Source of the DNA: Pseudomonadota bacterium | GTDB lineage: Bacteria > Desulfobacterota > Desulfobacteria > Desulfobacterales > RPRI01 | Direction of reading: 5' to 3' | Length of the DNA: 64,000 bases | Assembly: GCA_018817425.1 (NCBI GenBank) | Contig: JAHITX010000060.1 | Location: forward strand, 1 to 64,000 | Part shown: piece after piece, positions 1 to 9,362 of the stretch | How the letters are laid out: every line of letters starts with the position of its first letter | Position numbering within the stretch: position 1 is the stretch's first letter | The notes under the pieces: model-generated | Seen by the model: the letters and a program-made list of their open reading frames with translations, nothing else | Told to the model about the DNA's origin: nothing | The model's database searches: none | Made by a program: the position numbers and the translations under genes

Positions 1-75
1 ACAGAGCCGCTCAATATGTCTATCGCTGATCAATCTGTGGTCAATCCAGCTGAAGCTCTTAGGGACTTTGCGCAA
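1..75 (-). CDS. Partial protein of mobile-element-associated type (left edge)
   Basis: The minus strand reads from a TTG at 73-75 to the edge of the window without a stop, giving an N-terminus that includes PKSFSWIDHRLISDRHIERL. It overlaps the end of the upstream zinc-ribbon gene by 17 nt, as in translationally coupled pairs. From memory, similar N-termini follow this kind of zinc-ribbon gene in other sulfate-reducer genomes, often near IS21-like transposase genes. That association is recalled and was not tested. The start codon is a guess and the function is unknown. Confidence 0.5.
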   Translation of the reverse strand, partial: MRKVPKSFSWIDHRLISDRHIERLC

Positions 76-595
76 CCGGCTCGGTAAAATCACATGCTTT
101 ACAATCATAATTTTCTCCTTTTCCGTTAAATTGACAGGACAAAACGTCCTGACCCAATTGTTGCATACGGCGCAGAGTTTTTACTATATCATCTTGTAAC
201 GCAGAACCGGTAAATTGAGAAATTAACCCTATAATAACAGCTGGTTGAATGATTAAGGAATCTTGTAACATATTGTTCGTAAAATCGCTGTTATCCTTAT
301 TTATTTCAGAATGTTGCGCATTTAAGCGATCTTGTAACGCATTTTGTTTGTTTGAAAAACTCCGTTTCCAATAGCCCGGATGTTGTCTCCGCCATTCCTG
401 TACCCGCAGGGTATTTAAAGGACCTTTAAAGTAGTTTTTGTTCTCAGGTTTCTGAAGCCATTTTTGTTGACCTGCCGCCTTGGCCTTCTTACGACACTCA
501 GAGTTTTTACAATACCTTTGCCGGTTGCGATTCCTGCAATCAGGCACAAATAAACGCTTGCAGTTACGGCATTTTATCTTTTTTACCATTCCCAT
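59..595 (-). CDS. Zinc-ribbon protein, probably mobile-element associated
   Basis: A 178-residue basic protein. Its N-terminus (residues about 9-35) carries a Cys4 ribbon, CRNC followed by C20, C29 and C34, in a lysine/arginine-rich setting. A WRRQHPGYWKR-type segment follows, and then a low-complexity region with the repeated phrase ALQD. A second cysteine pair (CKAC) lies near the C-terminus. The ribbon suggests nucleic-acid binding. No catalytic motif is visible. It is translationally coupled to the partial gene at the left edge. Related ribbon proteins are, as I recall, common beside transposase operons in Desulfobacterales, so this may be the edge of an insertion element. The exact role is unknown. 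Confidence 0.65.
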   Translation of the reverse strand: MGMVKKIKCRNCKRLFVPDCRNRNRQRYCKNSECRKKAKAAGQQKWLQKPENKNYFKGPLNTLRVQEWRRQHPGYWKRSFSNKQNALQDRLNAQHSEINKDNSDFTNNMLQDSLIIQPAVIIGLISQFTGSALQDDIVKTLRRMQQLGQDVLSCQFNGKGENYDCKACDFTEPVAQSP

Positions 596-763
596 TCAAA
601 TAGCACCTCCCAAACGGGTTCAACTATTTATGAATGGGTATGTTTTGTGAAGAAAAAAACTAAAGAAAAAACCGGAAGAAAAATGAAGAAAAGGGTTTAA
701 AAATTTATTATCCTGGAAGAAAAAGAAATCGAAGAAAATTACAGTTTAACTCCGGGGATTGAA

Positions 764-1186
764 TTACATTTTAAAGTCGGCCCTGACAATGACAATGGAG
801 AATAAGGCCATAAAGATTATCGTCATTGGTAAACGATCCCACACCAATGTCTGGTTGTCAGGCCGGATATGGTAGAAACCGGAGCCGAATGCAACTAATA
901 TCATACCCGAAAATAAACAATAATATACAAATTTAATATCAGGTATGATTTTTAACCTTTCAGTTTCTCTTAGTTTTATTACTCCCAGAACACCTACTAT
1001 AAAAAAAGCAATATTAGAAACAACATTCCGGAAATTAGGTATTGTCAGAATTAATTTTGAATCTTGAAATTGATGATATCCGGGATCCTGCGGGATTGGT
1101 TCAACAAACAAAAGCCCGACGATTGCAGCAGTGGTCACCAATATTATTAATGAAATCCCGATAGCTTTCTTTTTTTGTATATCCAT
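764..1186 (-). CDS. Ceramidase-like membrane protein, C-terminally truncated
   Basis: A 140-residue hydrophobic protein with about four predicted membrane segments. The N-terminus has one helix (about 10-27), followed by a conserved N-F-R-N-V-V-S-N block and the motif GSGFYHIRPDNQTLVWDRLP at about 101-120. That serine/histidine/aspartate motif is typical of the alkaline ceramidase/Per1 hydrolase superfamily. Family members are usually over 200 residues and have a C-terminal pair of zinc-binding histidines. Here the ORF ends just after the WDRLPMT segment, so those residues are absent. No continuation is evident in the short spacer downstream. It may be a decayed gene or a minimal variant. Catalytic activity is doubtful. 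Confidence 0.6.
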   Translation of the reverse strand: MDIQKKKAIGISLIILVTTAAIVGLLFVEPIPQDPGYHQFQDSKLILTIPNFRNVVSNIAFFIVGVLGVIKLRETERLKIIPDIKFVYYCLFSGMILVAFGSGFYHIRPDNQTLVWDRLPMTIIFMALFSIVIVRADFKM

Positions 1187-1360
1187 GGTCCGTTACCAGT
1201 TAGATTGATTAGATGAAAATGCCTTCCAAAGATTTCGTTTATCTGATTATTTGGTTTCTATTATATAGCAAAAGTTAAGGCATTTATAAATAAATTTATT
1301 TACAATATGGATGTAACAATTTGTAAATATATGTTAATGAAAACATCCTGTTTTGGAAAT

Positions 1361-1409
1361 AAATCAGCGGCCTTGATCTGAACTGCAATCTACCATTTCC
1401 GGACGGACA
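1361..1409 (-). repeat. Fragment of small inverted-repeat element B
   Basis: Read on the minus strand this begins TGTCCGTCC and continues through AAATGGTAGATTGC into a block ending AAGGCCGC. It matches the left end of the complete element at 24004-24144 with only a few mismatches over about 48 bases. The opposite inverted repeat is not found nearby, so this is a remnant. The surrounding 1187-1760 has no convincing gene; a 65-codon ORF there has no recognisable features. Confidence 0.6.
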
Positions 1410-1730
1410 CTAAATAGGTGGGGATTAAGAAAAAGATACAATCTCATTAATGCTCTCGCTAAGCATGCTCAATAGATCAAAGGCAGGGCTCACATGGCAG
1501 GCATATGTGGAAGAATATAAAAGAGAAGTACTATTAATGATGCTTACACCTACTACTGTTCGGTGATGGGTAGTTACCAGAATTGAGGATTACAGGAAGC
1601 AAATGATTAACTTTATAGCAAAAAAAATCCAACCCACATTTAGCCCCCATTCCCGGTCTGATTTTCAGTTGATGATCCAATTCTTTATAAGCAATATCGT
1701 TACGAGTGGAAAATATGTGTACAAAGCACA

Positions 1731-1953
1731 ATGTAAATTTTAAATGTCATTTTAAATTTACAGAGCCAGTTTCAAAACGCCCCATTTTGGCCGATCTCTG
1801 CGTTGGGCTCAAATTTCAATCCTCGAAATACTCCATGTATTCCTGTGGTTAAAATTTTCTCCCGCCTTGAGCTTGACCAAGCTGAAACGTTTTGAAAGTG
1901 GCTCTACATTATATTAATTCGGAAATTGTGTTCTCTTTTTCGTGGGGCTAAAC
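1731..1953 (+). repeat. Diverged intergenic repeat, copy 1 (interrupted by element A)
   Basis: The sequence on both sides of element A (1731-1762 and 1905-1953) aligns by eye with the uninterrupted stretch 5628-5704. The shared stretch starts ATGTAAATTT, passes through a CATTATAT block, and ends in a T-rich run followed by GGGCTAA. Similarity is roughly three quarters. The second copy shows what the site may have looked like before element A inserted. The end of the repeat supplies the first codons of the DUF4143 fragment ORF, so those residues are probably not original protein. Confidence 0.4.
1763..1904. repeat. MITE-like element A, copy 1
   Basis: A 142-bp element with imperfect terminal inverted repeats (left GAGCCAGTTTCAAAACG, right CGTTTTGAAAGTGGCTC; one mismatch in 17). 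It is flanked on both sides by TACA, a 4-bp target duplication at 1759-1762 and 1905-1908. It has no coding capacity. A close copy with a different duplicated target lies at 42587-42750, and more diverged relatives lie at 19201-19341 and 32079-32129. Together these features identify a miniature inverted-repeat transposable element mobilised by a transposase not in this window. Confidence 0.85.
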
Positions 1954-2292
1954 TTTAAATATTTGGAACAAATTGAAAGTTGCACTTGCAAATTACACCG
2001 TTTTAATCAGTGGAAGAAAAGTAATATTTACTTTTACCGCGACAGCAAGGGAAATGAGGTTGATCTGCTGCTAAAAAGTGGATCAGATATTTTTCCTGTT
2101 GAGATCAAAGCAGGCATGACCATAACCAGAGACTATTTCAAAGGCTTGAACCATTTTGCGAAAGTATTTTCAGAACACATTCCCAAAGGCGCTGGCATTG
2201 TTTATAGCGGTAGCGAAAGTCAAAAAAGAACGAATGTTACGATTGTTCCGTTTAAGCGCATGATTGATCTTTTTCGGATTGTAGAAGAATAA
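1942..2292 (+). pseudogene. C-terminal fragment of an ATPase with DUF4143 domain
   Basis: The 116-codon ORF from a GTG encodes only the C-terminal part of a DUF4143 domain. It contains the nuclease-like signature NEVDLLL followed by PVEIKA (a D...ExK pattern) and the usual GLNHFAKVF segment. Full proteins of this family are about 380-420 residues, with an N-terminal AAA ATPase domain that is absent here. The first 25 or so residues come from repeat sequence next to element A. The gene is therefore a 3' remnant and probably not functional. Confidence 0.75.
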
Positions 2293-2331
2293 GATAGATT
2301 TATAAAAGTTGATGGAACCGTAATTTGCGGA

Positions 2332-5300
2332 TTATTGTTTCTCCAGTTCAAGTTTAATTGCCAGTCCTATTTTTTCTAATGTTAACGGTTTTTTTAAGTA
2401 TTGACCTGCGCCTAAGTCCTGAGTTTCTTTCACCTCATTTGTTTCAGAAAAGCCGCTGACTATTATAGCTTTTTGCTTAGGATAAATTTTTATTATTCTC
2501 TCATAAGTCTCACGACCACTTAAGCCCGGCTCCATTATCATATCCAGGATTATCAAATCTACGGCATGTTCTTTCAAATACTCAATCGCTTCCTCTCCGC
2601 CGGGAACCGCAAAACTATCATAGCCTAGAGTTTTTAAAATATTACAGGTTATCTCTCTTTGACTTTCCACATCATCGATAACCATAATAGTTTCATGGTT
2701 TCCTTTATATTCTTTAATCAATAAAGGTTTATCTTTTTTAAATGTTTTATCTCTTGTAATGGGAAAGTATAAATCAAATATAGTGCCACTCCCGTTGCTT
2801 GTAACATTAATGTAGCCTTTGTGATCCTGCATAACATTCCATACTACCGCCAGCCCCAAGCCAGTACCGCTTTTGCCCATTATTTTCTTTGTAAAAAACG
2901 GCTCAAAAATTCTTTCAAGATGTTCCACTAATATTCCTGGGCCATCATCTGCTACAGATAAAATAACATACTCACCTGTATTTACGTCTTCATATCCTCT
3001 TATGGGTCTGTCTACATAGCAGTTTCTAGTCGATATGATAACAGTGCCGCTATCTTCAATAGCTTCAGCAGCATTTGCTATCAGATTCATTATTAATTTT
3101 CTGATATGGATAAGTGAGCCGGCTATATTAACCAAATCCTGATCAAGGTCGGTTTTGATTTCAATGGCTTGATGGAATTGCTTAAGTTTATTATATTCGG
3201 GGGAATGCAAATATTCTTTGACAATATTATTTAAATTTAAGGGCTCTTTAGGTGATGCTACGCCCCTAGCTATAGTCAACAGTTCCTGAACGATAGAAAC
3301 CGCCTTGTTTCCTGACTCCTGAATGGTTTCTATAGGTTTTCTTAATTTGCTGTCTTCAGGTAAATCAAGTAATAATAATTCCGGATAGCTGACTATACCG
3401 GATAATACATTATTCAGGTCATGGGCTACACCACCTGCCAAAAGTCCAAGTGATTCCATTTTCTTGGATCTTGCAAGTTTTTCTTCACTTTCCCGTAACC
3501 TGTCTTCCGCTTTCTTACGCTCGGTAATGTCCTGATTCACCCCATAAGTTTTGAGTATCTGACCATTGGCATCTCTAATAACGGAGCATAGGACGCTGAT
3601 ATAACCGATTGTTCCATCAGCGTAAAATATACGATGTTCCAGTTTATACTGGGAGGCGTTTGCTTCAATTGCTTTCCGGGATTCTTCCTCAAGATAAGAT
3701 ATGTCGTCATGATGGACAAAGCGCCGGAAGTATTCAGCCAATGACATTGTATATCCGCCTGCTTGATCGGCTGTGGTGTGAAAAATCTTGTAGAAATAGT
3801 CGTTGAACGTAAAGAGATCATTGATGGCGTCGTATTCCCATGAAGCAAGATGCGCCATTTCTAAAGCATTGGCCAGCTTTACCTGAAGGTTTTCCTGTTC
3901 TTTATCGGTCCGTTTTCGTTCAATATCATTGATAAAAATTTCACCAATGAAGCGCAGTATAGCCTGGTTATCGTAGTCCCAGGTTTGATACTCATGCACA
4001 GCGTCAAATCCGATAAAACCTAAGAGGTGATTACTAAGCTTCATGGGTAGAACAATAAGCGATTTGATACCTTGATCCTCAAAGTGTTTTTGTTCCACCA
4101 GTGCTTCAGGCGGCAGATACTTTACGTTTGGCACATAAAAAACTTCATGCTTTTGGATTTGTTCGGTAAACCATGGCAATTCAAGAGCAAGAGGAATATC
4201 CTTTAAATCATCTATTTGTGGTTGGATACCATTGGCACACCATTCATGACTATTGTCGACCAGGTTACCGCTTTTTTGAAAAAGAAAGACATAGGCACGG
4301 TCTGCTCCTGAAAAAGCACCTACAGAAGCCAGGGCAAGGTTGATACCTGCATCAATTTCGTCTGAACTTAGTCCCACAAATTCCGAAGATATTTTACTGA
4401 TTAACCTTTCAAGCTCCATACGCCGTGCCAGGGTTTCTTCAGTCTTTTTGCGTTTTGTGATATCTTCAATTATTCCTGAACCATGAATAAAACTACCGGC
4501 ACGAAAAATTGGAATCCAGGAAGCTATTATGTTTAATATTTTTCCACCTGTAAAAGATGTATATTGACCTTCATAATATCCACGAACACCATTAAGGGAT
4601 TTGCGAATTTCATTTGTCATAGTTTCATTCGGAAGATCGAGCATATTCAACCCTATGAGTTTTTCCCGGGTTGAACCTAATATAGCAATCATCTCTTCAT
4701 TAACAGCTGAGATTATTCCTTGCTTATCATAATGAATTATTCCAATTGGTGCATTTTCAAAGAATAATCTGTGCTTTTTCTCATTCTCCTTAAGAGCTTT
4801 GGCTGCCTGTTTTCTGGAAGCAAACAATATGATAGAAACTGCAAATAGAAGCATTACCGTAAATGGTATAAAGCAACGCCCGATGATTTCTTTGTACCAA
4901 TCCTTAGCATCAACATCCATACCGAGAACAGCAACAAGATTATTAGTATGTGGATCTGTTAATGGAATAAGAGCAGTAACCAGTTTGCCCCATCTATCGG
5001 TAACCGGTCCTGCAACAGCTTCCTGTTTTGTGTTGAAATAATGAAGATAGGAGTCCGAAACTTCCTTGTAAACTAATCCGGGTGGTGCGTAATCCTTGGA
5101 ATCCACAGGCAATGAATCCACATAAAAGAAAACCACGCCGTCTGAGCGGCGTCCCATCAGGTAAAGAAATCGACATTTACTAACGGCATTGCGCATTGAT
5201 TCTAATTGTGACTTTATGCGCTCATAAGCTGGTGTACCCAAATCACTTTCAGAACCGGACAAAGAGTCAATATGTTCGATATTAATGGCATTCGCAGTGA

Positions 5301-5433
5301 TCCTTGCATGTATAAGCAGCTCCTGCCGCATATTTTTATCGGTCGAATACGCTACCCACCACATGGCTGTGATGCCTATAACGAAAACAAGCAGGAGTAA
5401 GAGTAGAAATTTGCGGTTTATTATTTTATTCAT
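2332..5433 (-). CDS. Membrane hybrid sensor histidine kinase (PAS-GAF-PAS-HisKA-HATPase-REC)
   Basis: A 1033-residue orphan hybrid kinase. Two membrane helices (about 8-28 and 187-205) bracket a periplasmic sensor of roughly 155 residues. Then come a PAS domain (about 215-330), a GAF domain (about 345-505), a second PAS (about 520-640), a HisKA domain with phosphoacceptor His671 ([13 protein letters not shown]), a HATPase domain with DDGPGI and SGTGLGL boxes, and a C-terminal receiver with Asp920/921, phosphoacceptor Asp964 and Lys1014/1015. No output partner is adjacent, so phosphate probably passes to a remote phosphotransfer protein. The kinase-receiver half closely resembles that of the soluble kinase at 20544-22907, marking them as paralogues with different sensor halves. 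The ligand is unknown. Confidence 0.9.
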   Translation of the reverse strand: MNKIINRKFLLLLLLVFVIGITAMWWVAYSTDKNMRQELLIHARITANAINIEHIDSLSGSESDLGTPAYERIKSQLESMRNAVSKCRFLYLMGRRSDGVVFFYVDSLPVDSKDYAPPGLVYKEVSDSYLHYFNTKQEAVAGPVTDRWGKLVTALIPLTDPHTNNLVAVLGMDVDAKDWYKEIIGRCFIPFTVMLLFAVSIILFASRKQAAKALKENEKKHRLFFENAPIGIIHYDKQGIISAVNEEMIAILGSTREKLIGLNMLDLPNETMTNEIRKSLNGVRGYYEGQYTSFTGGKILNIIASWIPIFRAGSFIHGSGIIEDITKRKKTEETLARRMELERLISKISSEFVGLSSDEIDAGINLALASVGAFSGADRAYVFLFQKSGNLVDNSHEWCANGIQPQIDDLKDIPLALELPWFTEQIQKHEVFYVPNVKYLPPEALVEQKHFEDQGIKSLIVLPMKLSNHLLGFIGFDAVHEYQTWDYDNQAILRFIGEIFINDIERKRTDKEQENLQVKLANALEMAHLASWEYDAINDLFTFNDYFYKIFHTTADQAGGYTMSLAEYFRRFVHHDDISYLEEESRKAIEANASQYKLEHRIFYADGTIGYISVLCSVIRDANGQILKTYGVNQDITERKKAEDRLRESEEKLARSKKMESLGLLAGGVAHDLNNVLSGIVSYPELLLLDLPEDSKLRKPIETIQESGNKAVSIVQELLTIARGVASPKEPLNLNNIVKEYLHSPEYNKLKQFHQAIEIKTDLDQDLVNIAGSLIHIRKLIMNLIANAAEAIEDSGTVIISTRNCYVDRPIRGYEDVNTGEYVILSVADDGPGILVEHLERIFEPFFTKKIMGKSGTGLGLAVVWNVMQDHKGYINVTSNGSGTIFDLYFPITRDKTFKKDKPLLIKEYKGNHETIMVIDDVESQREITCNILKTLGYDSFAVPGGEEAIEYLKEHAVDLIILDMIMEPGLSGRETYERIIKIYPKQKAIIVSGFSETNEVKETQDLGAGQYLKKPLTLEKIGLAIKLELEKQ

Positions 5434-5627
5434 TATTATTTAAATACTATAAATTTAAATATTATTCGATAGTTTTTACCAAAAAAAAAGCCGGTTTCTA
5501 AAATTTTTATATAATATTTGTAAAGGCTATATCGGTATATGAGCAAAAATATATGAGGGAAAATTTGCGGGATAATATATCAACTTCCAAAATTTCGGCA
5601 AACAGATCCAGACAGGAACAAAATACG

Positions 5628-5704
5628 ATGTAAATTTAAATTGAGGCATGAAATTTATCATTATATAAATTGCAGAATTGTATTCTTTCTTTTTTTGGGC
5701 TAAG
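5628..5704 (+). repeat. Diverged intergenic repeat, copy 2
   Basis: This stretch aligns by eye with the flanks of element A at 1731-1953 and represents an uninterrupted form. It lies in the 308-bp gap 5434-5741 between the divergent hybrid kinase and flavodoxin genes and may include promoter sequence for the latter. Otherwise the gap is AT-rich and shows no ORF or strong hairpin. Confidence 0.35.
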
Positions 5705-5741
5705 CTTCATAAAAATCAGATAATACATAAAGGAGGTCACT

Positions 5742-6344
5742 ATGTACGCAATAGCAATAAACGGAAGCCCAAGAAAGGGCGGGAATACTGAATTGCTTCT
5801 TAAGGAAGTGCTTTCCGAATTAAATGATGCCGGCTGGGAAACAGAGCTTGTGAAAGTTGGCGGAACGGCAATTCGTGGTTGTATTGCCTGTGAAAAATGT
5901 TTTAAAAATCAAGACAACCAATGTTCTGTTAAAAAGGATAAATTTAATGAAATCTATTCAAAAATGTTGAAGGCTGATGCTATGATTCTGGGCTCACCAA
6001 CTTATTTTGCGGCTGTATCGGCTGATTTAAAGGCATTGATTGAAAGAGCGGGTTTTGTTGCTTATGCCAACAATAATGCTTTTGCCGGAAAAATAGGGGC
6101 GGCGGTAGTTGCGGTCAGGCGAGGTGGTGCCACCCATGCATTTGATACCATTAACCATATGTTCCAGATGTCAAGGATGATTATTCCCGGTTCAACTTAC
6201 TGGAATATGGGCTTTGGCTTAGGCAAGGGAGAAGTACTTGAAGATAAGGAAGGTCTTGCCAACATGCGGCATCTGGGAAAAAGCATTGATTGGCTTGGCA
6301 AGGCTATTAAACCCAAGCTCTCCAAATATCCTAAGAGTAATTGA
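5742..6344 (+). CDS. Flavodoxin-family NAD(P)H-dependent FMN reductase
   Basis: A 200-residue cytoplasmic protein of the NADPH-dependent FMN reductase/iron-sulfur flavoprotein superfamily. The FMN phosphate-binding loop GSPRKGGNTE sits at 9-18. A C-x2-C segment (CIACEKC) and a further cysteine follow at about 47-60, as in the iron-sulfur flavoproteins of anaerobes. The GSPTYFAAVSADLKALIER segment is the second flavin-binding region. The family transfers electrons from NAD(P)H or ferredoxin to small acceptors; the acceptor here cannot be told. A strong ribosome-binding site (AAAGGAGG) precedes the ATG. It is followed 10 nt later by recD2, so the two may be cotranscribed. Confidence 0.85.
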   Translation: MYAIAINGSPRKGGNTELLLKEVLSELNDAGWETELVKVGGTAIRGCIACEKCFKNQDNQCSVKKDKFNEIYSKMLKADAMILGSPTYFAAVSADLKALIERAGFVAYANNNAFAGKIGAAVVAVRRGGATHAFDTINHMFQMSRMIIPGSTYWNMGFGLGKGEVLEDKEGLANMRHLGKSIDWLGKAIKPKLSKYPKSN

Positions 6345-6354
6345 AAATACTGCT

Positions 6355-8532
6355 ATGGAACTTTCCGGACAGATTGAAATAATAACCTATACGAATGAAA
6401 AGACCGGTTATCTGGTTGCAAAGGTGAAAGTTGCAGGAATGAAAAAACCTGTTACCGTGGTGGGAAATCTTTTGTCCCCGGCCTTGGGCGAAACTTTTAC
6501 AATGAAAGGAGAATGGATAAAGCATCCCAAGTTTGGTGATCAGTTTGCTGTTTCCGAGTTTGTAAGCATTGTCCCCGAAGATGCCTTGGGTGTGGAAAAA
6601 TACCTGGGTTCGGGAATGATAAAAGGCCTGGGGCCGGTTATGGCTAAACGCATTGTTAAAAAATTTGGTGAAAAGGCCCTTTCTGTTATCGAAAATGAAA
6701 CAGAAAAACTTACTGAGATTGAAGGCATAGGCAAAAAACGGATAGCAGAAATAAAAAAAGCCTGGGATGAACAAAAAAGTATACGCAGCATTATGCTTTT
6801 TTTGTATGCACATGGAATAGGTTCGGGGTATGCAATAAAAATATATAGAAAATACGGAGACAGAGCTGTTGCGGTGTTAAAGGAAAATCCTTACCGGCTC
6901 GTATCCGATATTTTCGGAATAGGGTTTCTGACAGCAGATAAAATCGCACAAAAATTCGGGTTTTTAAAAGATTCTGATGAAAGAATTGCGGCCGGAATTT
7001 TCTATGTTCTTTCCGAACTGGCCAATGATGGACACGTCTATTACCCATATAAACTGCTTGTTGAAAAATGTGCTGAGATTCTTGATGTAGATAGAGATAG
7101 TATAAAGAACAAGATAGATGATTTGTCTTTATCGGGAAAAATAGTAATAGAAGAAATTGAAGATAAGCAAGAAGATAAACAATCAAAAGGAGTATTTCTT
7201 TTAAGATATCATTATTGTGAAACAGGTATTGCAAATTGTTTAAAGCTTATTGCCGATTCGGCGGGCCCTTTTAAAATTACTGTTTCTGATAAGGCCATAG
7301 AATGGGTGCAAAAAAGTATGGCAATCAAATTGGCCCAAAAACAGATTGAAGCCATAAAATCCGCTCTTTATAGTAAAGTAATGGTAATTACAGGTGGTCC
7401 GGGAACAGGTAAAACTACTATTGTGAATGCCATCCTTAAAATATCTCAAAGTCTGAAGTTAAAAACACTGCTCGCAGCGCCTACCGGAAGAGCTGCAAAA
7501 CGTATGAGTGAAGCTACAGCGCACGAAGCAAAAACAATTCACAGGATGCTTGAGTTCAATTTCGAGCAGGGAGGATTTCAGAAAGACGAGAATAATCCTC
7601 TTGATTGTGATTTGCTGATTATAGATGAAGCATCCATGATAGACACAATCTTGATGTTCGGGCTCTTAAAAGCGGTGCCTTCCGGGACGGCTCTTATTCT
7701 TGTGGGAGATGTGAACCAGCTTCCTTCGGTTGGTGCAGGTAATGTTTTAAATGATATTATTTCATCAGGACTTTTTTCTGTTGTTGTGCTGTCTGAAATT
7801 TTCCGCCAGGCGAAAAAAAGCCGTATTGTAATAAACGCCCACAGGATAAACAGCGGGCAAATGCCTTTTTTAAAAACTGAAGATAATGAAAGCGATTATT
7901 ATTTTATAGAACAGAATGAGCCCGAAAGGGCGGTAGAAATAATAAGAGAGCTTGTTGCGCATCGAATACCAAAGCGGTTTGGGTTTGACCCGTTTTCCGA
8001 CATACAGGTTTTAAGTCCCATGCACAAGGGTGAACTTGGAGTATCCAATCTTAACATGATTTTGCAGGAAGCGCTTAATCCTGGAGATGCATTATATTCG
8101 AGCCAGGAGAGAAATTATAAGATTGGAGATAAGGTCATGCAGATTAAAAATAATTATGACAAGGATGTTTATAACGGAGATATCGGAAGAATAACTTCAA
8201 TTGATTCCAAAGAGCAGAATGTGATGGTTTCCTTTGACAACCGCTTGGTAAAATATGATTTTAATGAAATTGATGAGATAATACTTTCCTATGCGGTATC
8301 TGTTCATAAGTCTCAGGGATCTGAATATCCGGCTGTTGTAATTCCTGTTCATACCCAGCATTACATGCTTTTGCAGCGCAACCTGATTTATACTGCTCTT
8401 ACAAGAGGACGAAGGCTTGTGGTTATGGTGGGTGCAAAAAAAGCGCTTGCAATAGGAATCAATAACAGCAAGACTCAAAAGAGATATACGTATCTTAAAA
8501 ACCGGCTTAGTATGACATCAACTTTATTGTGA
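6355..8532 (+). CDS. recD2: ATP-dependent 5'-3' DNA helicase RecD2
   Basis: A 725-residue SF1B helicase of the RecD-like (RecD2) type that works without RecBC. The N-terminal OB/helix-hairpin-helix region contains GLGPVMAKRIVKKFG and IEGIGKKRIAEI repeats. The motor has Walker A GGPGTGKTT at about 347, LIIDEASMID as Walker B, GDVNQLPSVGAG, and a late YAVSVHKSQGSEYP motif. The open frame begins upstream inside the preceding gene at 6238. The ATG at 6355 was chosen because it leaves the usual family length and starts MELSGQIEII, which matches the normal N-terminus. RecD2 acts in replication-fork and mismatch-related repair. Confidence 0.93.
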   Translation: MELSGQIEIITYTNEKTGYLVAKVKVAGMKKPVTVVGNLLSPALGETFTMKGEWIKHPKFGDQFAVSEFVSIVPEDALGVEKYLGSGMIKGLGPVMAKRIVKKFGEKALSVIENETEKLTEIEGIGKKRIAEIKKAWDEQKSIRSIMLFLYAHGIGSGYAIKIYRKYGDRAVAVLKENPYRLVSDIFGIGFLTADKIAQKFGFLKDSDERIAAGIFYVLSELANDGHVYYPYKLLVEKCAEILDVDRDSIKNKIDDLSLSGKIVIEEIEDKQEDKQSKGVFLLRYHYCETGIANCLKLIADSAGPFKITVSDKAIEWVQKSMAIKLAQKQIEAIKSALYSKVMVITGGPGTGKTTIVNAILKISQSLKLKTLLAAPTGRAAKRMSEATAHEAKTIHRMLEFNFEQGGFQKDENNPLDCDLLIIDEASMIDTILMFGLLKAVPSGTALILVGDVNQLPSVGAGNVLNDIISSGLFSVVVLSEIFRQAKKSRIVINAHRINSGQMPFLKTEDNESDYYFIEQNEPERAVEIIRELVAHRIPKRFGFDPFSDIQVLSPMHKGELGVSNLNMILQEALNPGDALYSSQERNYKIGDKVMQIKNNYDKDVYNGDIGRITSIDSKEQNVMVSFDNRLVKYDFNEIDEIILSYAVSVHKSQGSEYPAVVIPVHTQHYMLLQRNLIYTALTRGRRLVVMVGAKKALAIGINNSKTQKRYTYLKNRLSMTSTLL

Positions 8533-8548
8533 AAGGGAAGTAAACATA

Positions 8549-9217
8549 ATGCAGATTACTTCAGAAATATTTCAGGTTGGAGGAAGCGGATATACATCAG
8601 ATAAAGATGCTGCCGTATATCTTATTAATTTTGGAGGTCATGCAGCCCTGGTTGATTCGGGGTGCGGCTTTTCCCGAGAGAAACTATTGAAAAACATTGC
8701 TGCCTGCAAAATACAACCTGAGCAGATAGAATATCTTCTTATTACCCATTGCCATTTTGATCATACGGGTGGAGCTAAAGGATTGAAAGATGTCATTGAT
8801 TTGAAGATAGTTTCTCATGAATTGGAAGCAAAATACCTTGAAAATGGCGATAACGCAGTTACAGCAGCCAATTGGTATGGTGCTACTCTCCAGCCTTTTT
8901 CAATTGATCGAAAACTTTCAAAGCCGCGTGAAATTATAGAGCTTGGGGGACGACAGATTGAAGCCATTCACATTCCGGGGCATTCTCCCGGTTCAGTGGT
9001 CTATCTGACTGAATCTGAAGGCCAAAAAGTCCTTTTCGGGCAGGATGTTCATGGACCGCTTAACTCTATCATTCTTTCCAATAGAAATGATTATATAAAT
9101 TCTTTAAGTCTTCTGGTAAGCCTTGAGGCGGATATTCTCTGTGAAGGGCATTATGGCATATTTCATGGCAAGGATGAGGTGAGAAAGTTTATTACATCAT
9201 TTTCAGCATCAAAATAA
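8549..9217 (+). CDS. Metallo-beta-lactamase-fold hydrolase
   Basis: A 222-residue cytoplasmic MBL-fold protein. It carries the metal-binding motif THCHFDH at 66-72, a later histidine in IPGHSPGS, an aspartate in FGQDVHGP and a histidine in EGHYGIF, giving the full binuclear site. Size and spacing resemble glyoxalase II-like hydrolases, but the substrate cannot be assigned. It starts 16 nt after recD2 with a GAAAGGGAAG ribosome-binding site, so it is probably in the same transcript. Confidence 0.88.
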   Translation: MQITSEIFQVGGSGYTSDKDAAVYLINFGGHAALVDSGCGFSREKLLKNIAACKIQPEQIEYLLITHCHFDHTGGAKGLKDVIDLKIVSHELEAKYLENGDNAVTAANWYGATLQPFSIDRKLSKPREIIELGGRQIEAIHIPGHSPGSVVYLTESEGQKVLFGQDVHGPLNSIILSNRNDYINSLSLLVSLEADILCEGHYGIFHGKDEVRKFITSFSASK

Positions 9218-9362
9218 TGATACCTTCATAAAAAAGTGGCCCTCAAAAACGGTAATTTCTTCACCCTATATCACCTCAAACCAACATACGCTGTTTTACG
9301 CATTGCAACTTGGATAAACAAATTGTAAAAGAAATTTCGCAATAACAATATCAGGCAGGAAA

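Noticed and set aside
1534-1731. 65-codon minus-strand ORF between the mobile elements
   Set aside because: No start signal, no homology recognised, and it ends at repeat sequence.
6238-6354. Upstream extension of recD2
   Set aside because: It overlaps the end of the flavodoxin gene and adds residues not found in the family; the ATG at 6355 fits.
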